DNA from: Rhizobium sp. PP-CC-3A-592
Lineage (GTDB): Bacteria; Pseudomonadota; Alphaproteobacteria; Rhizobiales; Rhizobiaceae
Direction: 5' to 3'
Assembly (NCBI RefSeq): GCF_003217095.1
Contig: NZ_QJSR01000001.1
Location: 551,716 to 615,715 of the forward strand
Length of the DNA: 64,000 nt
This document shows, in pieces, positions 46,621 through 54,362 of the stretch. Numbering within the stretch: the first letter of the stretch is position 1; each line of letters opens with the position of its first letter. Both the position numbers and the translations under genes were made by a program. The notes under the pieces were generated by a model. That model had not been told where the DNA came from, made no database searches, and was given only the letters and a program-made list of their open reading frames with translations.

Positions 46621-48223
46621 GCTCCTGCTGAACGTGACCGACCTCGAGATCAAGGCCGGCGCGACTGTTATCGTCGACAAGGTGTCGTTCACGCTCGAAA
46701 AAGGCCGCGTGCTCGGCCTGATCGGCGAGTCCGGCGCCGGCAAGTCCACCATCGGGCTCGCCTCCCTCGGCCATGCGCGGCAGGGTCTGCGGATCACCGG
46801 CGGGCGCGCCGAACTGAACGGCCGCGACATCCTGAAGCCGGCACGACGGGATGCCCGGCTCTTGGCGGGTGCCTCCGTCACCTATGTCGCGCAATCGGCA
46901 GCGGCGGCCTTCAACCCGGCGCACCGGCTGATCGACCAGGTGATCGAAGCGACGCTCTGGCACCGATTGATGCCGCGCGCGGAGGCGACAGAACGCGCCA
47001 AAGCACTCTTTGCGCTGCTCGGATTGCCGGACCCGGCACATTTCGGCGACCGCTATCCGCACCAGGCATCCGGCGGACAGCTGCAGCGCGCCATGACCGC
47101 CATGGCGCTCTGCCCGAACCCGGAACTGATCGTCTTCGACGAGCCGACGACGGCGTTGGACGTGACGACGCAGATCGACGTCCTCGCGGCCATCAAGCAT
47201 GCCATTTCGAAGACCGGCACCGCCGCCCTCTACATCTCGCACGATCTGGCCGTCGTCGCGCAGGTCGCCGACGAGATCCTCGTGCTGCGTAACGGCCGGA
47301 TGGTCGAGCGTGGACCCGTCGAGCAGATCTTTCGTGCACCTGAGGAAGACTACACCAAGCGCCTCGTTTCGCTGCGCCGGGCAGAAAAGCCGTCGCAGGC
47401 TCGCGGCGGCGATGTCCTCCTCCGGGTCTCCGGCATCAAGGCGGGATATGCCAGGGGCGTCTCCATCCTCGACGATGTCAGCCTTGACCTCGTGCGTGGC
47501 GAAACGCTGGCCGTGGTCGGCGAGTCCGGATCGGGGAAATCGACGCTCGCGCGCGTGATCACGGGGCTTCTCCCCGCATGGTCGGGACAGTTGCAGTTCG
47601 ACGGTACGGTGCTGGCGCCGGCGCTTTCCGCACGGAATGCCGAGACCCACCGCAACATCCAGATCGTCAACCAGATCCCCGACCTCGCGCTCAATCCGCG
47701 TCAAACGGTCGAGGCGATCCTGTCGCGGCCCCTCGCCTTCTATTTCGGGCTGAAGGGGCCGGCTTTAAGACAGCGCGTCGCAACGCTGCTCGACCAGATC
47801 GAGCTGCCGTCCACCCTCCGGGACCGGTATCCCGCCGAGCTTTCCGGCGGCCAGAAGCAGCGCGTCTGTATCGCCCGCGCGCTGGCGGCCGACCCGAAGC
47901 TCATCATCTGCGACGAGCCGACATCGGCGCTCGATCCGCTGGTGGCAGACGGCATCCTCGACCTGCTGATGCGCTTGCAAAGGGAGGCCGGAACCTCCTA
48001 TCTGTTCATAACGCATGATCTTGCGATCGTGCGGTCCATTGCCGACAGCGTCGTTGTGATGCTCGGCGGCAAGGTGGTGCGCAGCGGTGGGAAAGCCGAT
48101 GTGCTCGCACCGCCATTCGATCCCTATACGGAAAGGCTGATCGCATCGGTCCCCGAAATGCGCCCTGGCTGGCTCGACGATGCCATCGCGGGACGCAACC
48201 GATCCGAAACGCCCAAACCGTGA
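46613..48223 (+). CDS. Fused double ABC ATPase, DppD-DppF type (536 aa)
   Basis: Two nucleotide-binding domains in one chain. First domain: Walker A GESGAGKST (about 40), signature ASGGQLQRAMTAMA, Walker B LIVFDEPTTALD. Second domain: Walker A GESGSGKST (about 305), signature LSGGQKQRVCIARALA, Walker B LIICDEPTSALD. Residues 260-280 link the halves. Usual peptide systems have two separate ATPases; fusions of this kind occur in rhizobial peptide/opine-like transporters. It powers the preceding permeases. Confidence 0.94.
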   Translation: MAELLLNVTDLEIKAGATVIVDKVSFTLEKGRVLGLIGESGAGKSTIGLASLGHARQGLRITGGRAELNGRDILKPARRDARLLAGASVTYVAQSAAAAFNPAHRLIDQVIEATLWHRLMPRAEATERAKALFALLGLPDPAHFGDRYPHQASGGQLQRAMTAMALCPNPELIVFDEPTTALDVTTQIDVLAAIKHAISKTGTAALYISHDLAVVAQVADEILVLRNGRMVERGPVEQIFRAPEEDYTKRLVSLRRAEKPSQARGGDVLLRVSGIKAGYARGVSILDDVSLDLVRGETLAVVGESGSGKSTLARVITGLLPAWSGQLQFDGTVLAPALSARNAETHRNIQIVNQIPDLALNPRQTVEAILSRPLAFYFGLKGPALRQRVATLLDQIELPSTLRDRYPAELSGGQKQRVCIARALAADPKLIICDEPTSALDPLVADGILDLLMRLQREAGTSYLFITHDLAIVRSIADSVVVMLGGKVVRSGGKADVLAPPFDPYTERLIASVPEMRPGWLDDAIAGRNRSETPKP

Positions 48224-48252
48224 CGCGGGACGTGAAGCAAAGGAATGATCGC

Positions 48253-49167
48253 ATGACGAAGCAAGGGCTGATTCTGGACGGTGGTACGGGCCGCGAACTC
48301 GAGCGCATCGGGGCGCCGTTCCGGCAGCCGGAATGGTCCGCACTCGCGCTGATGGAAGCGCCGGACACTGTGCGGACGGTGCACGACAACTACATTGCGG
48401 CCGGTGCCGACGTCATCACCACCAACAGCTATGCCGTGGTCCCCTTCCATATCGGCGACGCGCGTTTCGAAGCGGATGGCGCCATGCTGGCTGCCCGTGC
48501 CGGCCGCCTCGCGCGCGACGCGGCGGACGCCAGCCGTGATCGCAAGATCCTCGTTGCCGGCTCCCTTCCGCCCGTGTTCGGCTCCTACCAGCCGGACCGC
48601 TTCAACCCCGCCCTTGCCGGCCGCTACCTCGATGTGCTCGTGGACGGCATGGCGCCGTCGGTCGATCTGTGGCTCGCCGAAACGCAGAGCAGCCTGGCCG
48701 AAGCCCGCGCCGCGCATCAGGCGACCAAAGAGACGGGCAAGCCGCTCTGGCTGTCGTTCACACTGCGTGACGATATCCCGGCCTCGCAGATGCCCGAGCC
48801 GCTTCTCCGCTCCAACGAGACGGTCAAGGCCGCAGCCGAACTGGCAGCGTCCGTCGGTGCGGAGGCCATGCTGTTCAATTGCAGCATGCCCGAGGTCATG
48901 GAGGCGGCCATTGCGGCGGCCCGCTCGACGTTCGAAGGCCTGGGCGTCGATATCCAGGTCGGCGTCTATGCCAACGCGTTCCCCTCCCAGCAGGACGACG
49001 AGGAGGCCAACGCCACGCTCACCGAGGTTCGCGAGGATCTGGGGCCCGCCGCTTATGGCGAATGGGCAAAGCGGTGGGCAGCATCGGGTGCCAGCATCAT
49101 CGGCGGCTGCTGCGGAATCGGAGCGGACCATATCCACAGGCTGTCGACGGACTACCGCTGCTTTTGA
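48253..49167 (+). CDS. Homocysteine S-methyltransferase family protein
   Basis: Zinc-dependent methyltransferase domain like the N-terminal part of MetH/MmuM. Landmarks: LILDGGTGRELERIGAP at the N-terminus, TTNSYAVVPFHIG, and the Zn-ligand Cys positions in LFNCSMPEVM (about 208) and IIGGCCGIGADHI (near the C-terminus). It may transfer a methyl group to homocysteine from S-methylmethionine or a related donor; the donor is inferred. ATG 48253 has AGGA eight bases upstream; a GTG at 48220 overlapping the ATPase stop (GTGA) is an alternative. Position at the end of the ABC operon suggests it processes the imported solute. Confidence 0.88.
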   Translation: MTKQGLILDGGTGRELERIGAPFRQPEWSALALMEAPDTVRTVHDNYIAAGADVITTNSYAVVPFHIGDARFEADGAMLAARAGRLARDAADASRDRKILVAGSLPPVFGSYQPDRFNPALAGRYLDVLVDGMAPSVDLWLAETQSSLAEARAAHQATKETGKPLWLSFTLRDDIPASQMPEPLLRSNETVKAAAELAASVGAEAMLFNCSMPEVMEAAIAAARSTFEGLGVDIQVGVYANAFPSQQDDEEANATLTEVREDLGPAAYGEWAKRWAASGASIIGGCCGIGADHIHRLSTDYRCF

Positions 49168-49257
49168 TGCCAAACAGGCTCCGCAGCGGGGGCGAATATG
49201 TTCGTCCCCGCTGACATTTGTCCGACACAGCCAACGCCCGGAAAGCGATCCAAGACC

Positions 49258-49614
49258 ATGGCCCGTAAGAACAGAGATGACGCGTCTGCATGGGACATCG
49301 AAGCCTTGCCGCCCGTGCTGTGTCCGATCTGTGAGCGAATCATCCCGGATGATCAAACGGACGCGCATCATCTCGTTCCGAAGAGCAAAGGCGGCAAGAA
49401 AACCGTCGTCCTGCACCGGATCTGCCACGATCAGATACATGCGACCTTCACGGATTCCCAACTCGCAAAGACGTTCTCAACGATCGACGCCATCCTCGGG
49501 GACCCTGCCATGCAGAAATTCGTCGCATGGATCAAAGGCAAGCACCCGGGTTTTTCCGATACGGCCAAGCCATCCCGGCAAGCAGCCGGTTCCGGTCGAG
49601 GGCGCAAATCGTAA
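49258..49614 (+). CDS. HNH endonuclease-type protein (118 aa)
   Basis: Small protein with an HNH/zinc-ribbon fold. CPICERIIPDD gives a Cys pair and AHHLVPKSKGGKKTVVLHRI continuing into CHDQIHATFT gives the double-His and the second Cys/His set, so a metal site is likely and catalytic His is present. It resembles the short YajD-like HNH proteins. Its target is unknown. The next ~900 bases hold decayed gene fragments, so it may be a survivor of a mobile region or a chromosomal gene at its border. ATG 49258 chosen by domain position; a frame start at 49198 is possible. Confidence 0.85.
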   Translation: MARKNRDDASAWDIEALPPVLCPICERIIPDDQTDAHHLVPKSKGGKKTVVLHRICHDQIHATFTDSQLAKTFSTIDAILGDPAMQKFVAWIKGKHPGFSDTAKPSRQAAGSGRGRKS

Positions 49615-49799
49615 CAACGTCGGCCTCAGAAAAGCCCGCGAACGACCGAATCCGTCGGCTGGTTCTGAGACGGGAAGGCAGGCCGACCAGCGGATCGGCG
49701 ATGACGCGTTCGAAGACGGCCGGGCTCTGCGTCAAACTGTGCGGCAGCGGGTCCGCTTTCAAGGTCGTACAGCATGCGCGGCATCGATCTCGCATCGTG
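49615..49799. other. Region after HNH gene without clear gene
   Basis: 185 bases of GC-rich sequence on the far side of the MFS fragment. The minus-strand frame reads QSPAVFERVIADPLVGLPSR in part and could be another gene fragment, but I cannot name it. Confidence 0.4.
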
Positions 49800-49935
49800 T
49801 TGTCGGTGGAAAGTACAGGCCGGCCGATACACCGTCGACGAAACGTGCCGCCATCGCGACGATTAAACTCGCCGTCAGGGCCGTAATCAGATTGGCGATA
49901 GCGAAACCGATGATGGCGCCAAGCAGGAGCGGTCG
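49800..49935 (-). pseudogene. Fragment of an MFS transporter
   Basis: On the minus strand, about 42 residues read RPLLLGAIIGFAIANLITAL followed by TASLIVAMAARFVDGVSAGL and YFPP, matching the second to fourth membrane helix region of DHA1-type major facilitator drug transporters. It begins directly where the ParB-like frame ends, in a different frame, and is bounded on the other side by a stop. No start and no remaining helices are found, so it is a remnant. Confidence 0.6.
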
Positions 49936-50440
49936 CCTGCGCCAGCTTCGCTCTCCGCGCCGTCCTCGTTTTCCAGCACCTCGTCCTAGGCCCGGATGAA
50001 GCCGCGCTCGATGCGGGCTTCTCCGTCATGGGAGAGGATGACGAATACGCCGCCACGGGCAATCTCGTCCGTATCATAGGCGTGACGCAAGGCGTCGATA
50101 CGCTCGATCTCGGCTTCAAGCTCCCCGAACCGCTGGTCCACCTCGTCGGGCAGTTCGTCGGCGCTGTCATACTGCTCGGTCAGGGCGTCGTCTTCTCCCA
50201 GCGCGACGGCATAGGCCGCCTCGTCTTCTTCCGACTACGCCACCGGATGCGGATAGGTGCGGCAAAGGCCGTTGCCGTGCGGATAGTCGATATGGACAGC
50301 GGCCCACTTCCAACCTTCCTCGGTCTTCACGCTCTCCGCGATCCCCGCCAGCTTCTCGATGACAGGCCGGTCCAGCAAACCGGCATCCTCATAGAAGCCG
50401 CCGCGATCCGCCGGTACACGCTCGAATATTCAGTCAATCT
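49936..50440 (-). pseudogene. ParB/RepB/Spo0J-family partition protein, broken
   Basis: One continuous minus-strand frame reads GGFYEDAGLLDRPVIEKLAG, EEGWKWAAVHIDYPHGNGLC, a stop, then SEEDEAAYAVALGEDDALTE, QYDSADELPDEVDQRFGELE, ARGGVFVILSHDGEARIERG, FIRA and a second stop. These are segments of the middle and C-terminal part of large plasmid-borne ParB-like nuclease/partition proteins. Stops are TAG at 50235-50237 and TAG at 49986-49988 (complement strand). The N-terminal ParB domain is missing upstream. It suggests plasmid-derived DNA that has decayed in the chromosome. Confidence 0.72.
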
Positions 50441-50529
50441 TCGACGACGGGGATCGCTAAAAAGGACCGCGTGCGATGTTTATAAACGGCTTTCGATCCC
50501 AATTATTCGTCGCCGCCAGACATGTCCCT

Positions 50530-51705
50530 TCAGACCGACCGGGCAGACATAATCTCAACACGGTTGCGACCGGCGTTTTTCGCCGCGTACAGGCACCGGT
50601 CCGCGCTCCGAAGACCCTCGTCCAAATCCTTCAGCCCGTCGGGCGCAAAATGGACGCCGATGCTGATCGTGAACTTCAGCAGTTGATCTTCAACCTTAAC
50701 GCCGCAGGCTGCGACGTGCAGCCTGACACGTTCGGCGATCTCGGTTGCGTCCTGCGCCGTCAGATCGTGTAGGATCGCGGCGAATTCCTCACCTCCGATC
50801 CGGGCGATGAAATCCTGCTTGCGCAACGCGCCGCGCATCGACTGGGCGCAATGCCGGAGGGTCTCGTCGCCGACATTATGGCCATGCTCGTCATTGACAC
50901 GCTTGAAATGATCGATGTCGAAGATCATGAGGGCGCATGGCGTCTTGGAATGGAGGCCGCGCGCCTGAAGTTCGAAAGCGCGGCGATTGGGCAGGCCGGT
51001 CAGCTTGTCGGTCAGGGCCGCGTTTCGCAGATCGGACGAACTCTTCTCGTAGGCGAGCGACAGCGTGAAGGCCCCGGAACTCGTCGTATGGACGACGGCG
51101 TTCGATAAATGCGTCATCAATATGATATCATTGGGAACCCAGCCCGTCATGGCGTGACCCCATATCATGCCTTCGGTGCCCCGTACGAGGAATGCGGATC
51201 CGATAAGGCTATAGGACAGGATAAGGCCAATACGGGACGTCAGACCATCCTTCCGGTCCCTCCAGATTTCAAATATGATAAAACCGACTGTGACGGCGAT
51301 CGCAAGGTTGGATATGTAATAGGCCTGCTCGTATGGGATCAGCGACGGCAGAGAGAATAACAAAGCGGCAGCCAGCGCAGGGAAGAGGACGGGAGCTGTC
51401 CACGTCGCGCCTCGGCCGGCGAACTGGCGGATGGCGCGCCAGCGTGTGCCGTATCCCGCAACGAGCAGGACGCTTGCCAAGGGACCGGCCATCGTCCACG
51501 GCCACGGCATCGACGTCGGAACCATGAACGAGACGAGGGAGGCCGCGATTAACAGATTGGCTATGATCCAATTGCGCCAGTAGACCACCTCGCGCTGCCT
51601 GATCCAGGCCGCAAGGAACGCGAAGTCCATGACGATCAAAATGGTCGCATTCGCCGCAAAAAGCGTTTGGGCAGCGATCTCCATGGAGTGGCCCAGCGAG
51701 TTCAT
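50530..51705 (-). CDS. Membrane diguanylate cyclase (391 aa)
   Basis: Makes cyclic di-GMP from two GTP. The N-terminal half has about seven hydrophobic spans (for example TILIVMDFAFLAAWIRQRE and ISNLAIAVTVGFIIFEIWRD), a probable sensor, followed by a GGDEF domain from about residue 225: LTDKLTGLPNRRAFE, FDIDHFKRVNDEHGHNVGDE and the catalytic RIGGEEFAAIL (GGEEF), with SIGVHF and a C-terminal DRCLYAAKNAGRNRV. AGAGGA lies 5-6 bases before ATG 51705; an ATG at 51720 would add five residues. No autoinhibitory RxxD is evident immediately before the GGEEF. It is flanked by decayed sequence on both sides. Confidence 0.93.
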   Translation of the reverse strand: MNSLGHSMEIAAQTLFAANATILIVMDFAFLAAWIRQREVVYWRNWIIANLLIAASLVSFMVPTSMPWPWTMAGPLASVLLVAGYGTRWRAIRQFAGRGATWTAPVLFPALAAALLFSLPSLIPYEQAYYISNLAIAVTVGFIIFEIWRDRKDGLTSRIGLILSYSLIGSAFLVRGTEGMIWGHAMTGWVPNDIILMTHLSNAVVHTTSSGAFTLSLAYEKSSSDLRNAALTDKLTGLPNRRAFELQARGLHSKTPCALMIFDIDHFKRVNDEHGHNVGDETLRHCAQSMRGALRKQDFIARIGGEEFAAILHDLTAQDATEIAERVRLHVAACGVKVEDQLLKFTISIGVHFAPDGLKDLDEGLRSADRCLYAAKNAGRNRVEIMSARSV

Positions 51706-51980
51706 CAGAAGTCCTCTCATGTTTGCTTAACGGCGGCGTTGTCGGAGAAGGCATTGGCGAACCAATCCGGCACTGAACTGGGGTCGAACTGAACTGGCGT
51801 CGACTGGCAACCGAGATACCTTCACGCATTCTCTTTTAGCAGCCGTGACCATCCCGTCAGCGGGGCGGTTACTTTAGATGGGCCGTAGCGGTGCCGGTTT
51901 GCCCACGTTCCCGATCTCGCGGTACCAGTCTGACATCTGCAAGTTCAGCCGTTTAGCCATACTTTTTGCCACAAGTCTTA
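51706..51980. other. Intergenic region upstream of diguanylate cyclase
   Basis: 275 bases including the diguanylate cyclase promoter zone. AT-rich near 51955-52010. I see no gene. Confidence 0.4.
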
Positions 51981-52190
51981 TTAAGATATTCGTAATGTAA
52001 CGTCGTTAAAATGCATTCGACAGATGAAGAATTCGTGCAGAGGCTGATCTTGGAACAGCTGGAGCAGGCTTGCCGAGATCGTTGAGATATCGGAAACCCG
52101 ATCGACGAACAGGCCCATGGTCATGCCGTGGAAGTCGCAGATGGTTATGCGGGGCAAGATCGAGACGCTACAGGCGGTCGTCTCGGTCAT
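51981..52190 (-). pseudogene. Possible CheW-like fragment
   Basis: An open frame of 69 codons reads RITICDFHGMTMGLFVDRVS and DISTISASLLQLF, which resembles the chemotaxis coupling protein core (GLFVDRVSD is a CheW-like strand). The rest of a CheW (about 150 residues) is missing and the C-terminal part is unlike the family, so it is probably a remnant. It could also be an unrelated small ORF. Confidence 0.4.
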
Positions 52191-52443
52191 GGATCCTTAC
52201 TGCAAAACGCTGCAACAGAACCTTGCTCCATTCCCCGATAGGGTGCTTTCGGAAGAATGAGGCTCATTCGGATCCTCTTCGCTTTCGGTCTTTTGCGCAC
52301 GGCTCGAATCATGTTCGGCTGGGCTGAGGGCATCCTTGACGACATCGAAAAAAATGAATGACGTCGATGCCAGCGCCCCGGGGACCATTCTCCGGGGTGT
52401 GCTTAGAGGTGAAACCTCAAAAAATGCAATGAGACCAAGGGAA
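52191..52443. other. Spacer between CheW-like fragment and tRNA-Ser
   Basis: 253 bases. An open frame here is the typical shadow of tRNA-Ser and is not supported. No repeat of the tRNA 3' end was found in the window. Confidence 0.4.
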
Positions 52444-52533
52444 TGGCGGAGAAGATGGGATTCGAACCCACGATACCCTTCCGGGTATACTCCCTTAGCA
52501 GGGGAGCGCCTTCGACCACTCGGCCACCTCTCC
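52444..52533 (-). tRNA. tRNA-Ser (GCT anticodon)
   Basis: A 90-nucleotide tRNA on the minus strand. The acceptor arms GGAGAGG and CTTCTCC pair, the anticodon arm reads CTCCCCTGCTAAGGGAG, the variable arm is long (ATACCCGGAAGGGTAT), as in class II serine tRNAs, and the T arm is GTGGGTTCGAATCCCAT. The 3' CCA appears to be encoded (plus strand TGG at 52444-52446). It decodes AGC/AGU. Its 3' end faces the decayed region at 49.6-52.2 kb, the direction in which tRNA-targeting elements insert. Confidence 0.97.
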
Positions 52534-52721
52534 GTCGAGGCTCCTGATAGGATCAATCCTCGCGGGGATCAAGGGCTATTTGGTCTTTCCTGCAATGATA
52601 TCGCTGATCGGCGGCAAAGATGAGATGGTTTGCGCGCGGGGGAGAGACGCGCGGGCGCGCAGCTCTCGTCATTGCGGCCTGTGCCGGCTGCGCATGTCCT
52701 CGGAGATGCGCGAATGGCCTG

Positions 52722-53075
52722 TCAGGGCTCGAGCCGGCGGCCTTCGGCGTATCCGCTTTCCTTGAAGTGCGCCTTGGCGCGTGCCTCCGGAGAGGGATCT
52801 TCGCGAAAATGCGCAAGGTCGGCATTGGCCTTGATGTAATCGTCCCACTTGAAGCCGTTGAAGCCGGGAAAGCGGCGTTCCATGTTGCCGCGCTCCTGGA
52901 AATGCGAAAATCCTGAGGGGAAGTCGCCTCTCTGGACGGCCTGGCGGACGTCGGGATTGGCACGGATATAGTCGGCCTCGTTGAAAAGGAGAAAGCCGTT
53001 CAGCAAATTCTGCAGGTCGGCCGTCGAAAGCTTGTCGCCCGAGGTCAATTCGTTCTTAAAGAGAAATTTTTTCAT
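52722..53075 (-). CDS. Two-repeat small protein (117 aa)
   Basis: Hypothetical protein built of two related units, YIRANPDVRQAVQRGDFPSG followed by FSHFQERGNMERRF, and DYIKANADLAHFREDPSPEA followed by AKAHFKESGYAEGRR. The pattern Y-x-x-A-N-x-D...H-[FY]-x-x-x-G-x-x-E-x-R is a recurrent small repeat in proteobacterial secreted or surface-associated proteins; its function is unknown. No signal peptide. AGGA precedes ATG 53075 by six bases. Isolated next to tRNA-Ser. Confidence 0.75.
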   Translation of the reverse strand: MKKFLFKNELTSGDKLSTADLQNLLNGFLLFNEADYIRANPDVRQAVQRGDFPSGFSHFQERGNMERRFPGFNGFKWDDYIKANADLAHFREDPSPEARAKAHFKESGYAEGRRLEP

Positions 53076-53356
53076 AGATCCTACCTGAAGTACAGCGCTA
53101 GCAAGCACCGTGCCCCTGTTGAAAACATCTCCTCCTGCGTATTTTCCTAGCGGAGAAACCCGAATAATGGAACCTCCAACTTACATTTCAGTATTTCGTT
53201 AAAGACGGAACCAAGAGGCCCTGTCGAAATCGCTGGCGCAAATCACCGCTCAGAAGGCGCGCGTTCCCGCAACCAAAAGGCAAGCTCGAAACAAGCTTGA
53301 TGACCTAAGGCTTGGTGCAACCACCGACCGAGCGACCCTTTTTCCGGAGCAATCCC

Positions 53357-53722
53357 ATGTCCATGATCATGCACAGGGCAGAGGCCCGTCCGGGTCAGAC
53401 GAGTGCAACCTACAAGCACTTTTTCGTCGAGCGGCCGTGCCGGATCCTCGTCGTCGGTCAACATCTGAAGCCGAAGACGAAATATAATGGTTTGCTGCGC
53501 CATATCTCGATCGGCGGCGCGATGATCGACTTCAATCCCGCCGTATCCCTGCCCCAGCATTTCTTCGTGGAGATCGTCGGCTTTCCCGAAGAGATCGGCA
53601 GCACCGTCGTTCACCGGGTCGGCTCGGAGCTCGGCGTTCGCTTCAACATGCAGCTATCGCAGGAATTCATTCGGCAGCTGATCCGCATGGATTTCGCGCA
53701 TAACAGCATCGCCAACCGTTAA
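53357..53722 (+). CDS. PilZ domain protein (121 aa)
   Basis: Small protein with a single PilZ-like domain, the usual c-di-GMP receptor fold. The second motif is visible as LLRHISIGGAMIDF (D/N-x-S-x-x-G type), and an Arg-rich start FFVERPCRILVVGQH precedes it; GSELGVRF closes the domain. The first canonical RxxxR motif is not clear, so binding is uncertain. GGAG lies eight bases before ATG 53357. It lies 1.6 kb from the diguanylate cyclase, which might feed it. Confidence 0.75.
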   Translation: MSMIMHRAEARPGQTSATYKHFFVERPCRILVVGQHLKPKTKYNGLLRHISIGGAMIDFNPAVSLPQHFFVEIVGFPEEIGSTVVHRVGSELGVRFNMQLSQEFIRQLIRMDFAHNSIANR

Positions 53723-53830
53723 AACACGGCTCCCCGGTCCTCTTCCCATCTTGGTGCCCCATCAATGACGCAGCATCCGGTAATCCGGTGCTGCCCGGCC
53801 TTCGTAGACGTGCGAAACAGGAGCGCGACG

Positions 53831-54244
53831 ATGAAGACCTATCTGATTGCCTATGCCGGTACCCTTCTCTCCTTCCTCGTCGTCGACGCCGTATGGCTGG
53901 GTCTGGTGGCGCGGACCTTCTATCGCGACCAGCTTGGCGACTTGATGTCGCCACAGCCGAATCTGACCGTCGCTGCCGTTTTCTACCTGTTCTTCGCCGC
54001 CGCCATCGTCATCCTCGCCGTTCTCCCGGGCCTGCGCGCGGGATCGATGATGACCACCATCGGCTATGGCGCCGTGCTGGGTCTCGCAGCCTATGGCACC
54101 TACGATATCACCAACCTCTCGACTTTAAGAAACTGGCCGGCGATGCTGAGCGTGGTGGACATGATCTGGGGCACCTTCCTCACCGCTCTCGGCGCTGCAT
54201 GTGGCCTCATGGCCGTGCGCTGGCTGGGTGGTGCCGCCGCTTGA
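53831..54244 (+). CDS. DUF2177 membrane protein (137 aa)
   Basis: Small integral membrane protein with four hydrophobic spans: YLIAYAGTLLSFLVVDAVWL, VAAVFYLFFAAAIVILAVLP, the segment around GYGAVLGLAAYGTYDITNLS, and TFLTALGAACGLMAVRWLG. The family (DUF2177) has a conserved WLGLV and YGTYDITN; its function is unknown. ATG 53831 is used because upstream residues do not fit the family. Confidence 0.88.
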   Translation: MKTYLIAYAGTLLSFLVVDAVWLGLVARTFYRDQLGDLMSPQPNLTVAAVFYLFFAAAIVILAVLPGLRAGSMMTTIGYGAVLGLAAYGTYDITNLSTLRNWPAMLSVVDMIWGTFLTALGAACGLMAVRWLGGAAA

Positions 54245-54362
54245 TCCTCGTCTGATCCGCGCATGAGGAGGTGTGGGAATAGCGGTTGATCACGGCGGCG
54301 GACCGTTTCCGGCGTCGCGGTTTCTGCTAGGGTGGCTGACCTTCGTGATCATCGGACCCGCC

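Noticed and set aside
52444-52533. Duplicate tRNA 3' end as an att site
   Set aside because: No second copy of the T arm/acceptor sequence was found in the window.
52197-52556. 119-codon open frame across tRNA-Ser
   Set aside because: It is the well-known false ORF read through a tRNA gene.
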